Assembly: GCA_033065855.1 (NCBI GenBank)
Contig: JAVXUO010002792.1
Location: 186,001-250,000, forward strand
Direction: 5' to 3'
DNA length: 64,000 bases
Source of the DNA: Escallonia rubra
Lineage: Eukaryota > Streptophyta > Magnoliopsida > Escalloniales > Escalloniaceae
Positions 25,401-37,000 of this stretch are shown piece after piece; within the stretch, counting starts at the first letter, position 1, and the number at the start of each line of letters is the position of its first letter. The position numbers and the translations under genes are program-made. The notes under the pieces were generated by a model. It searched no databases, was not told the DNA's origin, and saw only the letters and a list, made by a program, of their open reading frames with translations.

Positions 25401-28400
25401 GGAGATCTGGTTGCAATTGTTCGTCAGAAAACTAGATTCCTTAACTAAAAACATGGAGTTCAAGTATGTCACTCTTTTTTTTTTTTTTAATATGATACCT
25501 GTAATCTCCAAGATATCTATTTAGCCACTATACATTTCAATAGCTTTCATTCTGAACAGGATTAGAGTAAATTAGACGAGCAATTCTTTTTCTTTCAATT
25601 TTGAAGGGTTTATTCTCCTGTGAAGTTGATGTAGTTTGGAGTTTAAGTTTTCATCTAAGCCCCAAAATCTTTTTATTATTTTAGGTTTCTCAACTTGCAA
25701 TCTTGAGTAGGTTTACTCATTTTCTGCAACTAGATACTCGGATTTTATTCTCTGCTAACATCAATATCTCTTGGCTTGCTGCTGGCGCCATATGGCATTA
25801 AACTAATGCTATTTACCTTACACCTTTTGTATAAGGAATCAACAAGAAGTAGAGATGAAGCAATTAGAAGAGGAGACTGCAAGGAGAATGGAAGAAGCGA
25901 TTCGAATCAAAGTTGACGAGATGTTGGGTTCTGAAGAAATTAAGCTAGAAACAGAAAGGAGAATACAAGAAGGGCGGAAGAAACTATTTGATGATGTTGA
26001 GGCTCAACTTTGGAAAGAGAAAGAAGCCGCTCTAATTGAAGCAAGGCGGAAGGAGGTAAGTTACTTTGTGGCTAGCTGTTGTTTTGTCTTGCTTCCCAAT
26101 TTGGGTAAGTTGATCTTCGTATTGAACATTCTTTAAATAGAACATGTCATGCTTCTTACATTCTCTTTTCTTTACCCATCTGTCTTATAAAAAGTTCTAC
26201 CATTTGGTCACTCTATGCACAATATAGAATTCTGCTAATAGCAACGTGAAGTAAATCGTATCCTTTTTGTTAGTTTCCAAATCTCTAATGTCTAAGCTCA
26301 CCTCCTCCCCCCCACCCCCATAGTTTTTTGTTGTGGAAACCATGGATTGGATGTTTTAAATATTAAATTTGAACTCAAGCAATAGTTATAGTTCAAAACG
26401 GCATTAACATTCATATTATGATTACTATCTTCGAACTTGTGATTGGACCTCGTGGAACTACGCAGGTTCTTGAAAAACCTTATAGCTATAAATACTAGGG
26501 GTGCAACTTGGGTGGGCTGGATGGGCCCAAGGGACAAATTATGCCCAGCTCACTCTAAAAAAATTGTGCCCGTGCATAACCCAACCTATCTATGGGCCGA
26601 ATAATATTTGTCCATGCCCAGCTCATGAAGGTTTTAGTGGACACGGGCTGGACAATGGCTGCCAACGGGTTGTCCATGGTTACAAGTTAGTTTTGTTTAC
26701 TTAATTGTTAAGCATATCAATTACCATCCAAGTCTACTAATTAGTCATGACAATGAAGAAAAGCACTGTGAAGTCTCAAAAGGAATTAAATGTAAGCATG
26801 GAAACAAAGTTTTGGAACAAAATAAGAGAAAAAGAAAAAAAAAAAAAGGTAGTGTCGAAACAACCTTACGAAGTCTTATTGGATTACTTTGGATGCAGTG
26901 GGGGCAGCTGGAGGTATCATAATTATGTGGGATAGTCGTGTTTTCTAAATTAGATGTTGAGATTGGTTTATATTCGATCTTGGTTCTTTTAAAGATGGTT
27001 GAATCTACATGGATTTTCTCGGGGGTTTTGCTAAGAAGCTTTGGGGTAGGAATTGGGCCATTTCAATTAATCTTCTTTCCAATAGAGAAGGTAGATTTGT
27101 AGTTGCAGAGCTGGTTCGACGGAGCCAGCAGATATGTAATGATGGGTAGAGGTCTGTACCTGGAAAAATCAGGGGGTTTTGTGGATCAGGTAGGACTGGT
27201 TTTAAACCTCCATCCTTTTTTGCAGAAGTCTTGCAGCAGCTGCGATTCAACATTGGCCAGACTTACCACATGTGGTGAAAAGAGCGTGGACGGGTTCTGC
27301 TATCGATTTCGTAGTCGCTGAAGTGTTGTGCAGAGAAAGAGAAAAGTTCTTAAAGCATTGTTTGGTGGGTAGAGTGGAGGATATGAATAGTTCAAAACCC
27401 TCTTGTGCTGCTATGGGTCATTGGTGCTGGATTAATTGGAAGACGGCAGGAGGGATACGAGTTTCTGATCTTGACTTTTCATCTTTTATCTTTTATCTTT
27501 GATTTCTTATCTCTGGAAGAAGCGACTAGGATTTTGGAAGAGAAAAAGTGGTTCCTTTATGGAACAGCTTTACTGTTGGATAGATGGAAACCTCTGGTGG
27601 GTTGTTACAGAGCAACTTTACGCCAAAATCTCTGTGGATTAGAGTTATGGGTTTACCTTTGCATTTATTGGAAGAGGAGGCTTGGCGGAATATAGGGGAT
27701 AAATCCGGGGGCTGCATTAGTGCAGATGAATCCGCGGTGAGTAGAACAAATTTGAGATGGGCTAGATTGGAGGTTCTGGCTGGTGGTACTATTCCGGCAA
27801 GTATAAGCTTCGGGGTGGGTGGGGTTCGCTTTGTGACACCTATTTGGAGGGAATCTGCAGTGTGGTGTGATGCATGGGAGCCGGTGTCGGGAAAGACTTA
27901 ACTGTTTCCCAAAGTTCTCTATGAAGTTGACGCGAGTAGCTCATTCTTCCAGGTTGCACCAAATTAGTTCTCGTTGTCATGATCCGAACCCACGGGTAGG
28001 CCTGCAAGCTAGGCACGTGACCGGCCGCAGACCCAATAGACTCCAACCGAGGGCTCTGCCAGGCCTTACTCGCTTAAAACCAACATATGCTGCAGCGGAA
28101 ATTAAAACTTCTCCAAAACTTTAATTACATTTTCATTTGAATACATCGCTTATACTAAAACTCTTCATAAACTCCGATTGTCAACAACTAAAGCTAAACC
28201 GACAATCTAAATATTAGCGACTCATTCAATGCTGCCTCTATAGATATAGCTTCGCGCCAAATTGCCCCTTCCTATGCTCCTCACCATCACCTTACTTTCA
28301 AACCTGAAATGATAAGTAAGGGGTGAGCTTCCACGTGCTCAGTAAGTAACCAAGGATTCTACTAGGTAGACCAAAGCATGTAGAAAATAACTCGATTTGT

Positions 28401-31400
28401 ATTATAACCACAATAAGACATCTAAAATCATAAAGTTGGTGATCATCGGGTAAAACAAAATAGAGTACATGAACCAAAAACTGAAGTATAAAATCATTAG
28501 CACAAAACTCATGGCAACACGTTCAATCCCAACATTAGCTCAAACGATATGCTGCGGTCAGCGTACAGGCCCCACTGACTAGGGCCCGAAATCCCTCCTA
28601 CATCCGGGATAAATAATCTGTGGACGCAAGGGCGAATCACAAGCAACAGTACTGTGCATCAACGTACAAGCCCCGTTGACCAGGGCCCGAAATCCAACTT
28701 TCCCCCGTTGGATATGGGGCATAGCAATCGAATAAACTAAAAACCCCCTTTGGGTTCATCGTAAACGAAATCACTCATCAATTGATTGTCAACCATCCAC
28801 ACACCCTTTCAATAATTATCAGGATGTTCAATATTCACAATAACGTCAAATACCAAACATTTCAAATCTGAGTTCCATTTAAATTTTTAAGCAAAACATC
28901 ATTTACATGCTGGTCCGGTTTTTCTTTAACGAGAAATAAACCACTAAAAGCTTTTTGGTAAATTAAGCCAGAGTAGTTAAACATAATTAAAACAGTCAAT
29001 GTTGATAAATACCACTTTTTAACAGTAGAAAATATATACATTATATGTAAAAATACTAGTTGAATCAAATGGTCACTTACCTGTCGCTAACACATTTTCT
29101 CGATCCAAAATTTTCTGAATAAACCTAGATTGGCATTCCATAAGTTAGAACACAATCTATACTACAATACTATAAACCTAATATCAACTACCCAAACGAT
29201 GCTCACTTCTAACTCCAGAATCGCTTAACTTAAAGCGCGCCTTGTACGCGGCCAACCTACTCGAAAATCCGGTACACTCCTTAATGCGCAACAATATTCC
29301 AAATTTATTATAAATTACAATAAAACACTTTTATAGCTTAAAACATTATAAAAAGTCAAAATATGAATTTTCTGAATTTTGAATATTTTTGAATTAAAAT
29401 AATTTCTTTAAATGCAATAAAAACTCGTAAATTGCCAAAATTGCCTCTAGCTAAAAATAAAGTCCCATAATTTTTGTAACAGCTTTAAAATATGTATAAA
29501 AATTATATAAATTTAAATCAGAAATTAAAAGGCATTAAAACTATTTTTAAATTATTCATTTTGCTAAAACCAATGCGAGACGAAATCCATAGAAAATCAA
29601 CTCCAAAAATCATCAAATTCAAACTGAGTGTTATTTATACCATGAAGACATTACTCTAATTTTTCCCAGAACATTTTCAGGGTTTAAAGGCTCCAAAAGA
29701 ATTTTACGAATCTGATATTACAGAAAATACTAAAAATTCATACGATCTCAGAAAATTATAAAATTTTACTAGAAATTCTAATATGGACTCAGGTACTATA
29801 CTTTAAATTTTCACATGCTAATGTTCACTATACACTATCCAATGCGCGTAAAGAACCTAACGCTACCCGTGTACACACATTTCGGCAGCTTCTCTTCTCT
29901 CTACATCCACAGACCCAAATCAACACATGACACTCACCCATGAAGCACTCTCACACAAAGCACTACAGCCCACACACTCGTGCACTAGTATACGCACACA
30001 ACATACACAACTACACTCATTACCTCACACATTACACATACAGCACTCACACACCTTCACTCACACAATTCACCCACATATTCACCCAACACTATCACTC
30101 ACAGCACCACGGCAGCCCCATGGCTGCTCTCTCTCTCTCTCTCTCTAATCCGCATATAGACCCACACTACGGCAGCCTCCATGGCTGCCCTTTCTTCATG
30201 CAAAACACCAAGAAAACACATTGCCATCACAACCTTGGTTTCTCTCTCTCATGCAGCTTGGTTTCTCTTTCTCACACAGCCCCCTTGTCATATATAAACA
30301 CACACACATGACACGCACACAATATACACACACAGTACTCATGAGCACACCCACACAATTCCAACTAACTATTTTCTCTCCCACTTTCTGAGACCCATTT
30401 CACACACTAAATGACACATACACAGGTTTCTCTACACACATACTCTCAATATGCCTCACTCCCGTCCAACTACACCCACTGCCTCACGGCAGTGGGTTCT
30501 CTTCCTGCCAACAGCACACTTGACAGCCTCCCCAAGGCTGTTTCTCTTCAACCCCTTGGCCCCGATACACTTACACAATGTCCCCGCACCCAGCCGTACT
30601 CTACCACGGCTGCCATCACTCCACTGCCTCACCAAGCACCAACATGCACACGGCTGAAATTCAGCCTTCCCCTTGCCCATGCATACCATTTACACTATAT
30701 ATATATATATATATACCCATGCTCCACTTCCTCTCTCACCCGGCAATGCTACTTCCCTTTCTTTCTTCCATCACACGTTCGTACACATACATATACACAC
30801 TTACGCATCGTCCCCCCACAGCAACTAACACTCACGGCTATACATCTAGTCCCTCACTCCCATAATTCATGTAAGAAACTAGAGAGAGAGGTGAGAAACT
30901 TACCGAAAGCTTGGATCCTTCGCTGGAAAAATTCTTTTTCTTCAAGCCTTCTTTCCCTCTCTACTTCTCTCTTTCTCTATCTCAACCTTGTGTCTCACAG
31001 AAACCAAGGTCGGCTGCCCACGATGTCTACAATATATATATATCAACCTTAAATTGTATAATTACCATAAATCCCCCTACCATTCTCTGAGCCATTTAAA
31101 TTCTACTCGGGACTTTTATTGTTACAAAAAATACCCACTATATTTATTTATGAAAGATGACACATTAAAAGGATTTAACGGTTTATTACCTAACCCCGCT
31201 ACACTAATTCGTTGCTAAAACCTGTTAATAAAGTATCGACGCTAACTCTAAAAAAATGTCGCTAGAGATTTCTAAAAATACCGTTAACACTAATCGTTGC
31301 TAGAGACCTCAATCAATATCAATTATATCTGTTAACATTAAATTATAAGGGCTAATTACACCTATGTCCCTGAGGTTTGGGGGTAATTACACGCGAGGAC

Positions 31401-34025
31401 ACAAAGTTTCAAAATGTAACACTTATGTCCATTGACAAACGGAACCCTAAAAATCCTAACGGTTTTAACAAAATGACTTTATTGCCCTTATGTTAAAAAG
31501 TTATTTTTTTAAATGCCATTCTCTTTTTAGAAAAGAAAATCAGAAAAGAAAAACCCTAATTCTAACCACCCCACCCCCCCCCCCCGCCACCCAACCCCCC
31601 TATCCCCCCAACCCAATTCTGTCTTTCAAACTCCCCCGACCACCGCACCCTTCGTCTCCCCGTCTGCCTCCCCCTTCCCCGTCGCCGCACCACCCTCCCC
31701 CTTCGCCTTCCCCGTCTGCCTCCCCCTTCCCCGTTGCCGCACCACCCTCCCCCTTCGCCTTCCCTGTCGCCGCGACCGCCTTTCCCCTTCCCCGTCGCCG
31801 CGACCGCCCTCACCCTTCCCCGTCGCCGCAAAGTTAGTCAACAGTGGAGGTAACGGCGCACCCCGTCGAGGTGACCCATTAATTACTGAATTGAATTGAA
31901 ATGGGATTTAGAGAGAGAAAGGGCTGCCGGCGGTGTCTCAACGGCGTGGGTTTGCCAAGGGGCTTGCCGGCGGTGTGGGTTTGCCAAAGGGCTTGCCGGC
32001 GTGGTGGGGTGGGTTTGCCAAGGGGCTTGCCGGCGTGGTGGGGTGGGGTGAGTCTGCCGGACGGTGGGCCGAGAGAGGCTGCCGGCGGCATGGGGTGAGG
32101 AGGAGGCTTGGGCTGCCGGCGGCAATGGAGAAAGAGAAGAGAAACCCTAATTTGAAAATTAGGGTTTTGAAACCCTAATTTTTAAATCAGGGTTTCAAAT
32201 CCTCCTAATTTTAGGATTTCAAAAGCTTAATTTGCAAATTAGTTGCAAATCCTAATTTTAAAAAATTAAGGTTTAATTTGAAAATTATAAAAATTATTTA
32301 GGATATACTGTACAAGGGCAGTATTGTCATTTTTAAAATACGTAATGATGAACAGTATATTTTTTGGATGGAACCCTAACAGATGGACACGGGTTTTGGA
32401 TGGAACCCTAACGGATGGACATGTGTGATACATTTGAAACATTTTTGGTCACAGAATGTTACATTTTGAAACTGTGTCCTTGACTGTAATTACCCCTAAC
32501 TCAGGGACAGGTGTAATTAGCCCAAATTATAATTATGATTCTGGAATTGTCGCTAAAGATCATCGTTATAATGCTCCCCAAATTCGTTGCTAAAAAGTAT
32601 ATCGATGTTAAGAGAAATAATAATAAGAATAGTAATAATTCGTCGTTAAAAAGTCAAATTAGCCCATAAAAATATATCGGGATTTTTGTGGTATTACATT
32701 ATCTCCCCCTTAAAGAAATTTCGTCCTCGAAATTTGGTGTTCCTTGCATAGTTGATCTTAATCGTGTTTGATCTCAGATACCAACCAACCTAACACCTCA
32801 AGTGCTTACACGACTAAATCTATCTAAAGAGTTCACAATCAAATTCGGATATAATTTCAAGCAACTTTATGAGTACGTGCACCCAAGGACCTTAAAGCAC
32901 AAGATGCGTTAACACACTTTAATCTATTGATACACCATACCTCAACTTTGCGTTACTAGATTGCTGCTCTTGATCGTGTCTGATCTCATCCCCCATCATG
33001 ACACTGAACTTAAAACTCACTTTAACTCACCAACAAAGAATGCGTCTAAGATTTATACTCTTAAATTAGATCCTTCGCCAATTATAAATGCTATATTCAC
33101 ATTTCTCCATTTTTAGAACTAAATCGTCTCTAAACCGTGAAGTCTCACTAAGTGATCAAATTTCCTGAGCATCAAGTATATTCATCAAAATCCACCATAA
33201 GACTAATTTGAGACCAGGATATTACACTCGTGTCCATACACATTGGGATAGTCAGATGCGTGGTAGTGGTAGTCAGCAGCTTAGGGCGAATACCAGGTGG
33301 TTTGATAGGTTTTTAAATCTCAATCTTTCGGCCCCTTTCAATTCTGAATTTTCTGGTCTTAGTTCTTGGGCTAACGAGTTGGAATCTAAGTCAGCTGGGC
33401 CTTTATAAAAATGTTCCTTCTCCTGCTTGTGTTGGTTCTTTCTTCAACTTTGTCAAGTTGGGTCAAAAAATTGTGGTCAGGCGGCTTGTAGAGCGAATGC
33501 GTCAGCTTCGGGTCCTTCTGCCTCCTCTTGTAAACTTTTATCAATATCAGTCGTCAGCCAAAGTTCAGACATTAGCCTGGGTTCAACATCGTCCTTGGCG
33601 GGTGCCTCTTCTCTTCGTCAGAGTGATTTGAGTGGGAAGTCTCTATGGGTGGATGATGATTTCTTGCGTAACTGGGTACATGACCTCAATTTGGGCTCCA
33701 TGTTTACAGGTTTTCATCATTCTAGTCCATCTAGTGGGCTGGTTGAGGTTCGCAAAGTGGTTGTAGGAGGTGATCTTTTAGGGCAGGTGTTTTGTACATG
33801 GGCTCGGTCGTGTCATCTGACTTTGATGGGGACTCAGTTGAAGGACTCACATTTTGGGATTCATCGGAAGCTATGAGTGAAGGATCGGCGGAGCAAGAAG
33901 GGTTTAGTGATTTCTCTGGTAAAGGGTTACAGCTAGTTGCTTCGGAGATGGTTATGCCCTAGGTAGCACGGACACGGACACCGCAATTTCTAAAAAATCA
34001 GATTTTGGATGCCGCAGGACACCGC

Positions 34026-34089
<64 letters not shown>

Positions 34090-37000
34090 AGCTGATCCGT
34101 TGAGAGCGCGGGCAAAATGGGAGATCTTGCAAACGCGATCTGGCCGTCCACGACAGATCTGTGGACGGTCCTGATCTTTTTTTTATGTTTTTTTTCAGCC
34201 CGTCCGCTATATTATGTAGCGGACGATTTTTTGACAAAAATACCCTCCGAGCCCATCCGCTACATAATGTAGCGGACGGACTTTTCTGACATTTTTTTCT
34301 CTCATTAATGCTCTGACACTTTTTCTCTCCTTTCATCCGCTACATTATGTAGCGGATGAATATTAATTTTCTGAAAAGACCCGATGTGTCAGATCTGGAA
34401 AAGAGACAACTCTTTTCATTTTCTCTCTCTTCCTCATCTCTCGTCCTCTCCATCTTCTCCCTCTCCCTCTCCCTCGTACCCTATGAAGCACCGGTACGGC
34501 AGTCTGGGGGAAGCACCGGCACCGGAAGGTGCGGGTGCGCGTTGGGTGCGTGTCCGAAACTTTATTTTTTTCAATTTATTTTTTGGATCTTGGGTGCGGC
34601 TCGGATACGCACCCAGGGATTTTTGGCAGAGAGTAGAAGAAGAAAGAAAGAGAAGGAGGAGAAGAGAAGAAGGAGAACAAGAAAGGAGAAGAAGGAGAAG
34701 AGAAGAAACAACCTGCGCCGGAGCGGCAAGGGTCTTCCGGCGATCGGCGAGGGTCTTCCGGCGACCGGCGAGGGTCTTCCGGCGACAGCGCCCCTCCTTG
34801 CCCAGATCTGAGTTGTGACGGCTATGTTATATAAACAGGGATAACCTTATAAGCTAGGGTTTTTCTGAAGTTTCTCTTTATTATGTTCGACTCCCCCACT
34901 TTGTTAACAATCTTTTAAAATGGCCCCAAACTTTTTAAAATATAACAGAACTTCTACAAACTTTGTCATAATTGATTATGCACTTTCAATATTTCTAAAG
35001 CAACCCTCAAAATTAACAAAATACCTTATTGTTTGTCTAAAATCGCATTATTTTTCTCACATATAAATAATATATATTAATAAATTTTTGCCGTATCGCC
35101 GCCGCACCCGTATCCTATTTTTTGAAAAAATGACGTATCCGCGTATCCGTACCCGTATCGCATCCGCACCCGCACCGGAATCCGTGCTTCTTAGCTCGTA
35201 CCCATTCTCTGAAGATGACAGATCTGCTGTCATGGCGGAGAGAGGCATCGGAGGAGAGGAAGCTTCGACAACAGTATCGGGGGCCCGCGGCGGACATCCA
35301 ACGGCTTCGTCTTGCGTGGCCCTGTCCTACGGTGGTGCGCCGTCGCCTTCTTCTGCGGCCGCGACGAACTCTTAATCACAAGACTGAAATCGCCAGCTCC
35401 TCCAGATGAACCTGCCCCCACTCTTTTCCAACCCAGAAGCTAGCTCCTCCATCTGATGGTTAGTCAACACTGCTTGACTCCCAAAGCACACGTACACCAC
35501 CGACTGATCCCCACACGTGTCAAGCCATGAGAAGATCTTACTAGTTAGTACCTCTTTTTGTACCTCAGTTTCTTCTTCTTCTTCTCCTCCTTTTTTTTCA
35601 CCATCTTCTTCTCCCATAAGAGCAGCCACGTGATGATGATCACTTTCCTTTGAAACTTCTGCCTCTAACAAGGATCCTTCCGTCTCTGATGGCTCCGCTT
35701 GCATACCACTATTACCATTTCCCATCATCTTTTCGGCTTCCTGAGAACTAAGCAAGCCGGATGTCTTTGCAATGAACATTAGAATTCCATTACAGATAAG
35801 GAATATGTAGCTTTTGTCCAGCGAATGGGCCAGAAGTTGGAAGGGAAATGCAGAGAAGTAGAACTTGAATGAAGAAAGTAAGAAAGAGCACCACGAGGAA
35901 TGAGCAAAAAGCAAGGAAAACACAGAAACTGAGAGTAGCAACTGGGTAGCCTTTTTCACAATCTGAGATGTTGCAACTTGACTCGAAGTTTGTAAACTCT
36001 GTTTGGATCTATAAAAAGAGCCAAGAATTCTGAAAACTTGTCCGCTACATAATGTAGCGGATGAGAGAAAGGGGAGAGAGAGAGAGAGAAAGTCAGAGCA
36101 TTAATGAGAGAGAAAAAAATGTCAAAAAATTCTGTCCGCTATATAATGTAGCGGATGGGCTGTTTTTAAGTCGGAGGGTATTTTTGTCAAAAACTCGTCC
36201 GCTACATAATATAGCGAACGGGCTAAAAAAAACGTAAAAAAAAGATCTGGACCGTCCACAGATCGGTCGTGAACGGCCAGATCCCGTTTGCAAGATCTCC
36301 TATTTTGCTAGCGCTCTCAACGTATCAGCTCCCATATATATATATATATATAATAAATATCAAATACATTCCACAATCTAAAATAACAAACAATAAAGAA
36401 AAACTACCAAAACAAGGAATTCAAATACAAGTCATACTTAAACGTTAAATCCAACTAGTACTAAGTATAATAAACATACAACCAGTATTACATGTTCTGT
36501 TACTAACAAAACTGTTACTTAGTACTTAGTATAATAAATATACTAGTTGTATATTTACTACTATTTTTATTTAGTTAATGTACTTAGTATTCGGAAAAAA
36601 AACTAGGGCTAATTACACCTATGTCCCTAATGTTAGGGTATAATTACAGACAAGGACAATAGTTTGGACAAATTACACTTATGTCCGTTGACCAGACAGA
36701 AAATACAAATACATAACAGTTTGAGACAAAAAGACCAAATTGCCCATGATTTAGGAACATAAATTTTCAAATGCCATTCAATTATCTCTTCCCCCTAATT
36801 TTTCATTTGTTCAAATTAGGGTTTCAAAACCTTAATTTCAAATTAGGGTTTCAAAACCTTAATTTCAAATTAGGGCTTCATTTGTTCAAATTAGGGTTTC
36901 AAAACCCTAATTTCAAATTAGGAATTCATTTGTTCAAATTAGGGTTTCATTTTTCAAATTAGGGTTTTAATTTGTTCAAATTAGGGTTGTAATGCTTGTT

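Larger units (their letters stand above)
27026..33965 (+). pseudogene. LINE ORF1 (DUF4283-type), split by a solo LTR
   Basis: LINE ORF1 encodes the RNA-binding partner of the reverse transcriptase. Two pieces, 27026-27974 and 33227-33965, are parts of one frame-shifted ORF1. The first carries [15 protein letters not shown], later [19 protein letters not shown] and [12 protein letters not shown], the DUF4283/zinc-knuckle pattern. The second carries [20 protein letters not shown] and a downstream S-rich region. Between them sits the LTR at 27975-33226, which duplicated CTCGT on insertion. Removing the LTR and one CTCGT reconnects the LINE. Frame changes occur within the first piece. Sequence similarity ends at about 33965, where another insertion starts. 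Confidence 0.75.
34204..36217. repeat. Six 19-nt palindromes in the Pack-MULE arms
   Basis: CCGCTAYATWATGTAGCGG-type palindromes at 34204-34222, 34257-34275, 34337-34355, 36042-36060, 36136-36154 and, degraded, 36199-36217. Each can form a near-perfect hairpin, and the whole arms can also pair with each other. Confidence 0.85.
34087..36333 (-). mobile_element. Pack-MULE carrying DUF4408 and UGT gene fragments
   Basis: Long inverted repeats: left 34087 to about 34375 (GGGAGCTGATCCGTTGAGAG), right about 36022-36333 (...CTCAACGTATCAGCTCCC). They match along almost their whole length. It is inserted in a (TA)n tract, so the flanks ATATATATA on both sides fit a 9-bp duplication but are not decisive. 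Each arm contains three 19-nt palindromes of the type CCGCTACATAATGTAGCGG. The interior carries no transposase but has pieces of at least two host genes (see the chimeric frame) and a nested hAT element (34481-35194). Long inverted ends plus captured gene pieces define a Pack-MULE. Confidence 0.88.

Noticed and set aside
26478..26704. Possible hAT MITE or small gene with GGCTGG/CCCAGC motifs
   Set aside because: Only a left-end-like sequence is visible; no inverted partner or 8-bp duplication found, and the open frame has no domain.
29927..31052. Long C/A- and P/T/H-rich open frames on the + strand
   Set aside because: They lie in the CA-rich middle of the solo LTR at 27975-33226, are low complexity and show no domain.
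31490..32178. Proline-, arginine- and glycine-rich open frames on both strands
   Set aside because: They are translations of the GC-rich repeats inside Mutator-like copy A; similar frames appear in copies B, C and D for the same reason.
34356..34818. Two overlapping frames of about 150 codons, R/E/K-rich
   Set aside because: They cross the left arm of the Pack-MULE and the nested hAT element; no conserved domain.
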